Positions 20,326-27,735 of a stretch of DNA of 64,000 nt are shown in pieces. Location of the stretch: NCBI RefSeq assembly GCF_000378505.1, contig NZ_KB899989.1, positions 172,221-236,220 of the forward strand, read 5' to 3'. Every line of letters begins with the position of its first letter. The stretch's first letter is position 1. The notes beneath the pieces were generated by a model. The model saw nothing but the letters and a program-made list of their open reading frames with translations, did no database searches and was not told where the DNA came from. This stretch comes from Modicisalibacter luteus DSM 23508 (GTDB lineage: Bacteria > Pseudomonadota > Gammaproteobacteria > Pseudomonadales > Halomonadaceae). The position numbers were made by a program, and so were the translations under genes.

Positions 20326-20679
20326 ATGGCAGACGATAAGCGTAACCAAGGAAACATGAGCGTAAACGAAGCTGGCAAGAAAGGCGGCGAAGCCACTTCA
20401 GAATCTCATGGTAAGGAGTTCTACGAAGATATTGGCCATAAAGGTGGTCAGAGTAGTGGTGGCAACTTCAAGAATGATCCCGAGCGTGCTGCTGAAGCAG
20501 GCCACAAAGGTGGTCAGAATAGTGGCGGTAACTTCGCCAACGACCCTGAAAAGGCCTCCGAGGCTGGCCAGAAAGGCGGCAAGCAAAGTGGCGGTAACTT
20601 CGCAAACGATCGCGAGAAAGCCTCTGAAGCTGGCAAGAAAGGCGGCGAGCATAGCCATGGTGGAGGCCGTAACTCCTAA
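20326..20679 (+). CDS. KGG-repeat stress-induced protein (YciG/GsiB-like)
   Basis: 117 residues, strongly hydrophilic, built of tandem repeats of the type GHKGGQNSGGNFANDPEKA. At least four repeats are visible, each centred on a KGG motif. Proteins of this family are small, hydrophilin-like and induced by general stress or stationary phase; their molecular role is unclear. The start follows AAGGAGAG. It has its own terminator and converges with small RNA B. Confidence 0.88.
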   Translation: MADDKRNQGNMSVNEAGKKGGEATSESHGKEFYEDIGHKGGQSSGGNFKNDPERAAEAGHKGGQNSGGNFANDPEKASEAGQKGGKQSGGNFANDREKASEAGKKGGEHSHGGGRNS

Positions 20680-20740
20680 TCATTCCGTCCGGAAGTGATT
20701 TAAGGAGGGATGTATACCTAAGGAACGAGTTCCCGTGCCA

Positions 20741-20775
20741 CTGCCAACGGCCTTACCGTTGGCAGTCAATTTTTC
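20741..20775 (+). terminator. Intrinsic terminator of the KGG gene
   Basis: A perfect 10-bp stem, CTGCCAACGG/CCGTTGGCAG, with CCTTA loop, followed by TCAATTTTTC. Confidence 0.88.
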
Positions 20776-20799
20776 TAGAGTAGTTAGGTCCATCTACGC

Positions 20800-20967
20800 T
20801 TGGATGGAGCTCGGCCTGTAGAGACCGAGCTCCGTAACGCTACACAGCGCCATGCATCCTGCATCTCTCCATGAGCATCCTGCTCATGCGTCCTTGGTAA
20901 TTTGAGCATCCTTGCCCAGGTTCCTTTGATGAGTTCATCCATGAACGCAAGACCACTATGCCCTGTC
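20800..20967 (-). ncRNA. CsrB/RsmZ-type regulatory small RNA (copy B)
   Basis: Predicted minus-strand RNA of about 165 nt with seven GGA motifs upstream of its 3' stem (plus-strand TCC at 20857, 20868, 20878, 20891, 20909, 20922 and 20938). Clear loop examples are ATGCATCCTGCAT (20852-20864) and ATGAGCATCCTGCTCAT (20871-20887), plus-strand sequences. The 3' end probably uses the stem 20806-20814 with 20825-20833 (GGAGCTCGG/CCGAGCTCC), although a U-run is lacking. A -10-like TATATA is at 20974-20979 and a perfect GacA palindrome at 21027-21044. It aligns along its length with copy A; arm changes preserve pairing. Exact ends are inferred. Confidence 0.82.
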
Positions 20968-21026
20968 TCAGCGTATATACAATTAACCCATGCGAACACA
21001 AGACGTAGGGAATAACAGGATAAAAT

Positions 21027-21044
21027 TGTAAGAAAAAGCTTACA
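21027..21044. promoter_or_regulatory. Perfect GacA-type palindrome of small RNA B
   Basis: TGTAAG-AAAAAG-CTTACA, a perfect match to the GacA upstream activating sequence. Its centre is about 68 bp upstream of the predicted start of small RNA B. Confidence 0.82.
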
Positions 21045-21065
21045 GAAGGTAGGCGGATTAGGAAG

Positions 21066-21101
21066 ATAGAGAAAAAATAAGCCCCGGCTATCGGCCGGGG
21101 C
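21066..21101 (-). terminator. Intrinsic terminator downstream of the SRAP gene
   Basis: On the minus strand, GCCCCGGC pairs with GCCGGGGC (8 bp, arms 21094-21101 and 21081-21088), followed by TTATTTTTTC. It lies about 150 bp beyond the SRAP stop and insulates the small RNA B promoter. Confidence 0.8.
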
Positions 21102-21252
21102 AAAAGACAGTGACGTAGAGCTATGACGAACCTGCAAGGAATGCAGGACGAGTAAAAAAGACGTCACACCAACACCCTAACAGGAGGCCTCATGTACAAA
21201 TCGTTGAATAAGCCTATTTTGTGACGCTATTTTACCATTCGGTGTCTCATCG

Positions 21253-21909
21253 TTACGCTGGATTGATTAGCGACTCGTCGCCCGCCCCACTTGGCCGGTT
21301 TACCTTAGTGCTGACCGGCCAGTGCGTAATCAGCTTGGCATTGAGGTGATGCACTACGTTGCGTAGGGTCTCGCGATCGGTCAGGTCAACGTCGAGCCAA
21401 GGCTCCAGACTTTCGTCGTCCAGAATCAGCGGCATGCGGTCATGTATGTCTTGGGCGGAGCCCCGGGCAGGCTCGGTGATGATGGCACAGCCCAGGGAGC
21501 CGTCCTCGCGCTCGGTATAGATACCTGCGAAATAAATCGGCTCTCGGTCCTCCCGACAAATGAAATGAGGCTGCTTGGGTGAGGCGGCCTTGTCCCATTC
21601 ATACCACCCATCGGCGGGTATAAGACAGCGGTGCTTCTGGAAGGAAGATTTGAAATAGCCTGACGTGGCCACCGTCTCGACCCTGGCATTGATCGGCTGG
21701 CTCGCCTTGCCCTTCGCCCACTTCGGCTTGTACCCCCACCATAGTTCATCCATGTGTGGCGGCTCATCACCCGACATGCGCCGTATCGCCGTGATCCAGG
21801 TGCCAGGCGGCACGTTGTAACGCGGGGCCGGCTCACCCTCAACGGTAGATATCCCTACTTTCGTCGCAAACTTGGGGTAGGCACTATATAACGCGAAACG
21901 GCCGCACAT
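21253..21909 (-). CDS. SRAP-domain protein (YedK/HMCES type)
   Basis: Single-domain SOS-response-associated peptidase/AP-site sensor of 218 residues. Members form a DNA-protein crosslink to abasic sites through the N-terminal cysteine. Seen: MCGRF with Cys2 next to the initiator Met, PRYNVPPG, the DGWYEWD segment with the conserved Glu, and HDRMPLIL with the conserved His. It is close to, and divergent from, the LexA-controlled umuDC operon, consistent with a DNA-damage role. Confidence 0.93.
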   Translation of the reverse strand: MCGRFALYSAYPKFATKVGISTVEGEPAPRYNVPPGTWITAIRRMSGDEPPHMDELWWGYKPKWAKGKASQPINARVETVATSGYFKSSFQKHRCLIPADGWYEWDKAASPKQPHFICREDREPIYFAGIYTEREDGSLGCAIITEPARGSAQDIHDRMPLILDDESLEPWLDVDLTDRETLRNVVHHLNAKLITHWPVSTKVNRPSGAGDESLINPA

Positions 21910-21997
21910 AAACGACTCCTGAAAGAGCTTTTCCTAAGCGTGGGCAGTAACTTCTGGCTCGGCAAGCCATGCTAGTGCACATACCGCCTGGCCTGAT

Positions 21998-22156
21998 TTA
22001 CCGCCACTCCGCAGGCCCAGCCACCGCGCGGAAGTCATCCCGGCTTTTCCAGGGCGGCACCAACAAACGCGCCGGGCTGAACTGGCTGAGGCCATACCCT
22101 TCTAGCGTCGGATGGTGACCACCTGCCATCAGCGGGCCGAGATACATCACAAACAT
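21998..22156 (-). CDS. Possible small hypothetical protein
   Basis: A 52-codon frame from an ATG at 22156, ending shortly upstream of the SRAP gene on the same strand. An AGGAGG lies about 13 bases upstream of the start, which is somewhat far. The sequence (for example GGHHPTLEGYGLSQFSP) is not recognised. It may be real or chance; the rest of 21910-22266 shows nothing else. Confidence 0.25.
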   Translation of the reverse strand: MFVMYLGPLMAGGHHPTLEGYGLSQFSPARLLVPPWKSRDDFRAVAGPAEWR

Positions 22157-22266
22157 TATTCGGCAGCAACCTCCTGTTTTTATTGGTTTCACTTACCGAC
22201 TCCCGCCTCAGCGTTGGCGGCCATCCGTATATTAGCGTTTGCCTGTGATCGAGGATTCGTTAAATA

Positions 22267-22282
22267 CTGTATATCCAACCAG
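22267..22282 (+). promoter_or_regulatory. LexA (SOS) box
   Basis: CTG-TATATCCAAC-CAG fits the gammaproteobacterial LexA operator CTG-N10-CAG and lies 18 bp upstream of the umuD start codon. It places the operon under SOS control. Confidence 0.88.
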
Positions 22283-22300
22283 CAACAGGAGAAAATCCCT

Positions 22301-22735
22301 ATGTCGCCACTCATCCATGCCGAGCTTGCACCGCCGCCGCTCGCCCTGCCGTTTCCCGAGACGCTCATCCGCGCGGGTTTGAGCGGGTTTCCCAGCCCCG
22401 CGCAGGATTACGAAGGCCGCACGCTGGATCTCAACGAACGACTGATCAAGCGTCCCTCTGCCACGTTCTTCATGCAGGTGGTCGGTGACAGTATGGTCAA
22501 GTTCGGCATGCAGGATGGCGACATTCTGGTCGTGGACCGCTCAATAGAACCCCGTCCTGGACAAATCCTCGCCGCACTGGTCGATGGCGAAGTGATCGTC
22601 AAGCGCTACGAGATCATAGGCAACCGCCCTTATCTCTGCTCCGGTAACTCCCGTTATGCCCCCATCCCCCTCGGTGACAACGAGTGCCAAGTCTGGGGTG
22701 TCGTCCGTTCGGTGATCCACGAGTATCCGGTGTGA
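22301..22735 (+). CDS. umuD: Error-prone repair protein UmuD
   Basis: S24-family self-cleaving accessory subunit of DNA polymerase V; 144 residues. Catalytic Ser64 in VGDSM and Lys101 in GEVIVKRY are present. The segment LSGFPSPAQDY aligns with the E. coli cleavage region CGFPSPAADY, so cleavage at S28-G29 is likely. The ATG at 22301 follows AGGAG and a LexA box. The TGA is two bases before the umuC ATG. Confidence 0.93.
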   Translation: MSPLIHAELAPPPLALPFPETLIRAGLSGFPSPAQDYEGRTLDLNERLIKRPSATFFMQVVGDSMVKFGMQDGDILVVDRSIEPRPGQILAALVDGEVIVKRYEIIGNRPYLCSGNSRYAPIPLGDNECQVWGVVRSVIHEYPV

Positions 22736-22737
22736 CC

Positions 22738-24018
22738 ATGATTGGCCTTGTCGATTGCAATAACTTCTACGTGAGCTGTGAGCGGGCATTCCGGCCGGAT
22801 CTCGAAGGTCGCCCCGTCGGGGTACTGTCAAACAACGACGGCTGTGTTATCGCTCGCTCGACTGAGCTGAAAGCGCTGGGCGTAGAGATGGGCGCCCCTG
22901 CATTTCAGCTCAAGCACCTGAGTCATAACCGCGGCGTAGTACTGCTTTCCAGCAACTATGAGCTTTATGGCGACATGTCCTCCCGTGTGCAGTCCGTGCT
23001 CGAGGAGTTCGCACCGCAGGTGGAGCCCTATTCCATCGATGAAATGTTTGTACGCTTCGACGGCTTCGAGACAGCGGCGCTGACCACGCATTGTCGGAAG
23101 CTACGCCAGCAAGTGCGCCAGTTCACCGGCATCCCGGTTTCCATTGGTGTTGCCCCAACCCGAACGCTCTCCAAACTTGCCAATTGCGCTGCCAAGAAGA
23201 TTCCCGGTTATGGCGGTGTATGTGTACTGGATCGCGACAGCACGACCACCAAGGGCCTGCTGCAGCGGGTCGAGCTGGGGGATATCTGGGGCGTGGGTCG
23301 GCGCCTCATCGAACGCCTGCATACTATGGGGATTCGCTCGGCATGGGACCTGCGTAACACCGATCCCAGGCAGATCCGCCGCAAGTTCAGCGTGACGCTG
23401 GAACGCACCGTGCTCGAACTGCAAGGCACCCCCTGCATCGAAATGAATGATTTTGATGAACCCAGGCAGCGCATCATGACCAGTCGCTCGTTTGGCAAGC
23501 TCACCGGCAATTATCAGGAGGTTCAGGAAGCCATTCGTCAACACGGCCAGCGCGGCGCTGAAAAGCTCCGCCAGCAAGGCAGCCTGGCCCGGGCCGTGCT
23601 CGTCTTTCTCAAGACCAACCCGCACCGCCCTGACCTGCCCCAGTATTCGCCCAGCTTAATCGTCGAGCTGGAACACCCTACCGACGACAGCCGCCCGATC
23701 CTGCACGCAGCCAGTCAGGCGCTGCAGCGTATTTTCCTGCCCCGCTTTGCCTATATGAAGGCTGGCGTAATGCTGCTCGACCTGGTCGATGCCAACCGGC
23801 AGCAGCTTTCGCTGCTCGACACGCCTCAGAGCGCCACCGATCGCACACGGAGCGAAAGGCTGATGGCGACCATGGATGCGCTGAACCAGAAGATGGGGCG
23901 CGGTACGCTAAGATTGGGCATGCCGACAGAGGGCGCGGCCTGGCACCTGCGCTGCGCCAATCGCACACCGCGATGGTCCACGCGATGGGAGGAGATTCCC
24001 AAGGTGAGAGTGCTTTAA
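22738..24018 (+). CDS. umuC: DNA polymerase V catalytic subunit UmuC
   Basis: Y-family translesion polymerase of 426 residues. Seen: the metal-binding IGLVDCNNFYVSCER at the N-terminus, PYSIDEMFV with the catalytic Asp-Glu pair, the helix-hairpin-helix region WGVGRRLIERL and the UmuC C-terminal domain. The ATG at 22738 is coupled to umuD and matches the usual UmuC N-terminus. Confidence 0.95.
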   Translation: MIGLVDCNNFYVSCERAFRPDLEGRPVGVLSNNDGCVIARSTELKALGVEMGAPAFQLKHLSHNRGVVLLSSNYELYGDMSSRVQSVLEEFAPQVEPYSIDEMFVRFDGFETAALTTHCRKLRQQVRQFTGIPVSIGVAPTRTLSKLANCAAKKIPGYGGVCVLDRDSTTTKGLLQRVELGDIWGVGRRLIERLHTMGIRSAWDLRNTDPRQIRRKFSVTLERTVLELQGTPCIEMNDFDEPRQRIMTSRSFGKLTGNYQEVQEAIRQHGQRGAEKLRQQGSLARAVLVFLKTNPHRPDLPQYSPSLIVELEHPTDDSRPILHAASQALQRIFLPRFAYMKAGVMLLDLVDANRQQLSLLDTPQSATDRTRSERLMATMDALNQKMGRGTLRLGMPTEGAAWHLRCANRTPRWSTRWEEIPKVRVL

Positions 24019-24025
24019 GTAAACG

Positions 24026-24046
24026 CCCCGGCATTCCTTGCCGGGG
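24026..24046. terminator. umuC terminator
   Basis: A perfect 8-bp stem CCCCGGCA/TGCCGGGG with TTCCT loop, followed by TCTT on the plus strand. On the minus strand the loop reads AGGAA and the tail is CGTTTACTT, so it could also end a leftward RNA. Confidence 0.65.
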
Positions 24047-24127
24047 TCTTGCAGCCAGGCGTCCTACCCCAGAGCCAATGCTACGTGTTTTGCAGCGGGC
24101 AAAAATGAGTCAAATTGCTCGTTGTGA

Positions 24128-24145
24128 TGTAAGCCATTGCTTACA
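24128..24145. promoter_or_regulatory. Third GacA-type palindrome, upstream of the NYN/cold-shock gene
   Basis: TGTAAG-CCATTG-CTTACA is a perfect match to the GacA box. Rightward, -10-like TAATAT (24174-24179) precedes the NYN gene. Leftward, TAGCAT (24078-24083) could start a very short RNA at about 24071 with two GGA motifs, ending in the stem 24026-24046. The direction of action cannot be decided by eye. Otherwise 24047-24340 shows no gene. Confidence 0.65.
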
Positions 24146-24340
24146 GGTTCTGTAGAACATACAGAAGGTTTAGTAATATACCTGCCACACGGTATTGAGG
24201 CAGATCAGCCTTCGGCACCCACCGCTGTCCCGGTCCAGTCCGCAAAGCTGACGTAGTTAAAGCGGGGGCAACTAGTCGCCGATACCAAGTGTTCAAGGCT
24301 CCAAGAGAGCGATGCTATCCATGCTTAAAACGGATTCACC

Positions 24341-25240
24341 ATGGCAAACACCGGCAAGGCCTTGACGCGCATCGGCGTCTTCTACGATGGCAACTACTTC
24401 TTCCACGTCAGCAACTATTACCAGTATGAACATCCGCGCAATGCACGCATCGGTATCTCAGGGTTGCATGATTTCATACGCCAGCGAGTAGCCTCTGAGG
24501 AGTCACTGGATCCCAACTACTGCCAAGTGGTAGATGCGCATTACTTCCGAGGGCGCCTGAGCGCCGAAGACGCTGAGAAACGTGACGTGCTGCTCAAGGA
24601 GCGCAAATTCGACGATGCGTTGATGCATGCCGGCGTTACCACCCACTACCTGCCGTTGGGTGCAGAAGGCGAGAAGGGCATCGATGTATGGCTGGCCTTG
24701 GAAGTGTACGAGCTGGCCTTTTACAAGCGCTTCGACATGGTGGTACTGATCGCTGGTGACGGCGACTTCCTGCCATTGGTCCGCAAGCTCAATACGCTGG
24801 GCATCAAGGTCATGCTGCTTGCCTGGGATTTTCGCTTTAAAGATAACCGGGGCAGCGTACGTGAGACGCGAACTGCCCAGGCGTTGCTCAATGCCGTGAC
24901 CTATCCAGTGCTTATGCATCAGGTGATTGATGACCGCACCCTGCGCAACGATCGCACCATTGACAACCTGTTCCTCTCCCGCGGGGTGAAGCCCGCCCCG
25001 GCCAGAGACTCATACGCTGATCAGGGCGATAACGGAGCGGCCCGCTATGGCACGGTGCACCACGTCAAGGATGGGTTCGGCTTCATTACCCCAGAAACCG
25101 GCGAAGACAACCTATTTTTCTTTTCCGGCGACGTAGTGAATACCGACTTCGAAGCTCTCAAGGCCGGAGACCCAGTAAGCTTTGAGATCGGGGCAAACGA
25201 TAGAGGGCCGTGTGCGGTCAGTGTGTCGCTGAGACGCTAA
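24341..25240 (+). CDS. NYN-domain (PIN-like) RNase fused to a cold-shock domain
   Basis: 299 residues. N-terminal NYN/LabA-like nuclease domain (about 8-185) with acidic residues in VFYDGNYFF (Asp16), KGIDVWLALE and LIAGDGDFLPLVRKL, the metal-binding positions of the family. A short linker leads to a C-terminal cold-shock domain (about 236-299) with the RNA-binding DGFGFITP and NLFFF. The architecture suggests an RNA-targeting endoribonuclease; the substrate is unknown. A perfect GacA palindrome lies about 200 bp upstream. The 3' end abuts the integrase remnant. Confidence 0.85.
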   Translation: MANTGKALTRIGVFYDGNYFFHVSNYYQYEHPRNARIGISGLHDFIRQRVASEESLDPNYCQVVDAHYFRGRLSAEDAEKRDVLLKERKFDDALMHAGVTTHYLPLGAEGEKGIDVWLALEVYELAFYKRFDMVVLIAGDGDFLPLVRKLNTLGIKVMLLAWDFRFKDNRGSVRETRTAQALLNAVTYPVLMHQVIDDRTLRNDRTIDNLFLSRGVKPAPARDSYADQGDNGAARYGTVHHVKDGFGFITPETGEDNLFFFSGDVVNTDFEALKAGDPVSFEIGANDRGPCAVSVSLRR

Positions 25241-25395
25241 TAGCATCCATAGCGCTTGGCCCACTCATCCGCCATCGCTTTCTTAGGGAACGTTCTCGCT
25301 TCCGAATAGTCAGGCTGACCATGGCGGCCGATGCGGATCTGCGCCAGGTATGAGAAACTGCCGTCCTTTTTGCGGCGCTTCCTGATCGTCGCCAA
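25237..25395 (-). pseudogene. N-terminal remnant of a tyrosine-recombinase integrase
   Basis: 52 codons from a TTG at 25395 with GAGGAGG upstream. The sequence MATIRKRRKKDGSFSY, then QIRIGRHGQPDYSEA, is the arm-binding N-terminal domain of phage or island integrases. The core-binding and catalytic domains (R..HxxR..Y) are gone; the frame stops where the NYN gene ends. It sits divergently just upstream of dusA, a known island integration target. It is the stub of a lost element. Confidence 0.75.
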
Positions 25396-25409
25396 GCGAA
25401 CCTCCTCGA

Positions 25410-25450
25410 TGTACCAAATCGCCGAAGCCCTGTGTACCAAATTTGTACCA
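25410..25450. repeat. Three TGTACCA direct repeats between integrase stub and dusA
   Basis: TGTACCAAAT at 25410-25419 and 25433-25442, and TGTACCA at 25444-25450. Their position just upstream of an integrase start and the dusA 5' end suggests integrase-binding or attachment-site repeats. This is inferred from location only. Confidence 0.5.
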
Positions 25451-25496
25451 GCACATGACGTAAAACAGGGCAAAACCACTGTAAATATGAACAGTC

Positions 25497-26543
25497 ATGA
25501 ACAAGATGGCAACAGCTAAAACCGGCATGAATACTGGCACCGCGCGGCCTGCGCTGGATAGGACGTTCTCCGTCGCGCCGATGATGGACTGGACGACACG
25601 CGATTACCGTGTGTTCGCCAGGACACTGACTCGCCACGCGTTGCTTTATACCGAGATGGTCACAACCGGGGCCATCCTGCACGGTAGCCCGCGGACTCGC
25701 TTTCTTGGCTACGACGACACCGAACACCCTTTGGCGCTGCAGCTGGGCGGAAGTGATCCCGGCGAGCTGGCCGAATGCGCGGCCATTGCCGAGGCATGGG
25801 GTTATAACGAGGTCAATCTCAACGTGGGCTGCCCCAGCGATCGGGTACAGAACAATCTGATCGGCGCCTGCCTGATGGGATACCCTGCCAAGGTTGCGGA
25901 CGCGGTTCGCGCCATGCAGGAGGCAGTCTCGATTCCGGTAACGGTGAAGTGCCGTATCGGCATCGACGATCAGGATGAAGATGCCGATCTGGAGCGTTTC
26001 ATCGCGCAGGTAGCCGATGCTGGCTGTGATACGTTCATCGTGCATGCTCGCAAGGCGTGGCTGCAGGGGTTGTCTCCCAAGGAGAACCGTGACATCCCGC
26101 CGCTCAATTACCCACGTGTCCACCGCCTGAAGATGAGTCGTCCTGAACTGCACATCGGTATCAATGGCGGGCTCAAGACACTCGACGACTGCCGAGACCA
26201 CCTGCAGCACGTCGACAGTGTGATGATAGGACGCGAGGCCTACCAGAATCCATGGTTGTTAGCCTCGGTCGACGAAGCTTTTTATGGACAATCGGGCCCG
26301 GCACAGTCACGCCATCAGGCAGCCTGTGCCCTGCGTCCCTACATCACGCGTCGCCTCGAGGAAGGCGCTCGCCTGAACCATGTTACCCGCCACCTGCTGG
26401 GGCTGTTCCAGGGCTGTCCCGGTGGGCGGCGCTTCCGGCGCCACCTTTCCGAACATGCCCACCGTGAAGGAGCCGGACTGCAGGTATTCGACGATGCGCT
26501 GGGGCTGGTACCCGAGCCGGAGCGTGCGTGCCTCGAGGCCTAA
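25497..26543 (+). CDS. dusA: tRNA-dihydrouridine synthase A
   Basis: FMN-dependent enzyme reducing uridine in the D loop of tRNA; up to 348 residues. Seen: FSVAPMMDWTTRDYR, the catalytic-Cys motif NLNVGCPSDRVQNN, VKCRIGIDD, IVHARKAWLQGLSPKENR and GINGGL. The DusA-specific motifs separate it from DusB/DusC. Starts at 25497 and 25527 are both possible; neither has a strong RBS. Converges with the M14-family gene. Confidence 0.93.
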   Translation: MNKMATAKTGMNTGTARPALDRTFSVAPMMDWTTRDYRVFARTLTRHALLYTEMVTTGAILHGSPRTRFLGYDDTEHPLALQLGGSDPGELAECAAIAEAWGYNEVNLNVGCPSDRVQNNLIGACLMGYPAKVADAVRAMQEAVSIPVTVKCRIGIDDQDEDADLERFIAQVADAGCDTFIVHARKAWLQGLSPKENRDIPPLNYPRVHRLKMSRPELHIGINGGLKTLDDCRDHLQHVDSVMIGREAYQNPWLLASVDEAFYGQSGPAQSRHQAACALRPYITRRLEEGARLNHVTRHLLGLFQGCPGGRRFRRHLSEHAHREGAGLQVFDDALGLVPEPERACLEA

Positions 26544-26579
26544 CCCAACTCCCACGGCAGGGACAGGCCAGGTATGTTG

Positions 26580-27608
26580 CTAAAGGGTTTCCGGCGCCGG
26601 TTCGTAGTCCGACTGGAACGATTCCACCGCATTTTCGGCTTCCTCGATAGCATCGAAGCGGGCCACATGGAACAACGCTTCGCCTTCGTTGGCCAATGGC
26701 AGGTTGCTCATGCCGATGACGATGCCATCGGCATTGGCCACGATCTCGTCTTCAGAATTGCCAAAGGGATCGGCCACCACACCCAATATCTGTCCTTTGG
26801 CGACACGGGCCCCGAGACGCGTTCGTGGGCGCAGGATGCCGTCGATCGGCGCCCTCGCCCAACTCGAGCCGTTGGCGACCTCGGCTGCCGGCGGCTGGCT
26901 ACGCCGGCGACTGGCAGCGAGCATGCCCAGTTGGCGCATGACGCGCAATACGCCACGTACGCCAGGGGCGATGGCCCACTCATCGAAGCGTAACGCCTCA
27001 CCTGCCTCATAGGTCAGTACGGGCACGCCCCGGCTTTGCGCATAGGCGCGCAAGCTGCCTTCGCGCAGTTCCGCATTGAGAATCACCGGCACACCGAAGG
27101 CCTCGGCCATGGCAGCAGTCTCGCTGCCCTGCTGTAGCTGGGCACGGACCTGAGGGAGATTGGTGCGATGGATGGCCCCGGTATGCAAGTCGATGATGTG
27201 GGTCGCCTGATCGGCAATCTGCTCTCGAAATAGCGCCGCAACCCGCGAGCCCAGCGAGCCTGCCTCGCTGCCGGGGAAGCAGCGGTTGAGGTCGCGCCGG
27301 TCAGGCAGGTATCGGGTGTGCTGCACGAAGCCGAAGACATTGACGATGGGGACCGCAATCAGCGTACCGCGGAGTCGCCGAATCGCCGAGGAGCGCAGCA
27401 GGCGACGCACGATCTCGACGCCGTTGATCTCGTCACCGTGGATCGCGCCACAAACCAACAGCACTGGGCCGGGCTGGCGCCCATGAACGACTTCGACGGG
27501 AATATGTAGCGGCGCATGGGTATAGAGCTTGGCAATAGGCACATCGATCTGTGCCCGCGAGCCCGGCGCCACACGCACGCCGGCAAGTTCGAAAGGGGCT
27601 CGAGCCAT
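26580..27608 (-). CDS. Succinylglutamate desuccinylase/aspartoacylase-family (M14) zinc hydrolase
   Basis: 342 residues. Zinc-site motifs are visible: GAIHGDEINGVE (His and Glu ligands), PDRRDLNRCFPGS and IIDLHTG (third ligand). The C-terminal half carries a beta-rich domain (DGILRPRTRLGARVAKGQ) as in AstE-like proteins. Members remove acyl groups from N-acyl amino acids or act on peptides; the substrate is not known here. Single gene between dusA and the TSUP permease. Confidence 0.85.
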   Translation of the reverse strand: MARAPFELAGVRVAPGSRAQIDVPIAKLYTHAPLHIPVEVVHGRQPGPVLLVCGAIHGDEINGVEIVRRLLRSSAIRRLRGTLIAVPIVNVFGFVQHTRYLPDRRDLNRCFPGSEAGSLGSRVAALFREQIADQATHIIDLHTGAIHRTNLPQVRAQLQQGSETAAMAEAFGVPVILNAELREGSLRAYAQSRGVPVLTYEAGEALRFDEWAIAPGVRGVLRVMRQLGMLAASRRRSQPPAAEVANGSSWARAPIDGILRPRTRLGARVAKGQILGVVADPFGNSEDEIVANADGIVIGMSNLPLANEGEALFHVARFDAIEEAENAVESFQSDYEPAPETL

Positions 27609-27735
27609 GGGTTACCTCTATAAGAACAGTGTTTCCTTTTATACTCGGGTCGTCGCCCAATGGCGAGCGCAACCGGCCATTTCCAGTGCCGGCTGATAAA
27701 CTGCAGCCTCGTATCATGTTCGCAAAGGACCTGGA

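Noticed and set aside
20695..20740. Several GGA motifs in the 3' untranslated region of the KGG gene as a plus-strand sponge RNA
   Set aside because: The motifs are not in hairpin loops and no separate promoter is visible.
21131..21147. CCTGCAAGGAATGCAGG hairpin on the plus strand as part of an Rsm RNA
   Set aside because: A single GGA hairpin, on the opposite strand from small RNA B and beyond the SRAP terminator; no promoter or terminator to match.
25218..26210. 330-codon minus-strand frame across dusA
   Set aside because: Antisense to dusA in a different frame from the integrase remnant; no domain seen.
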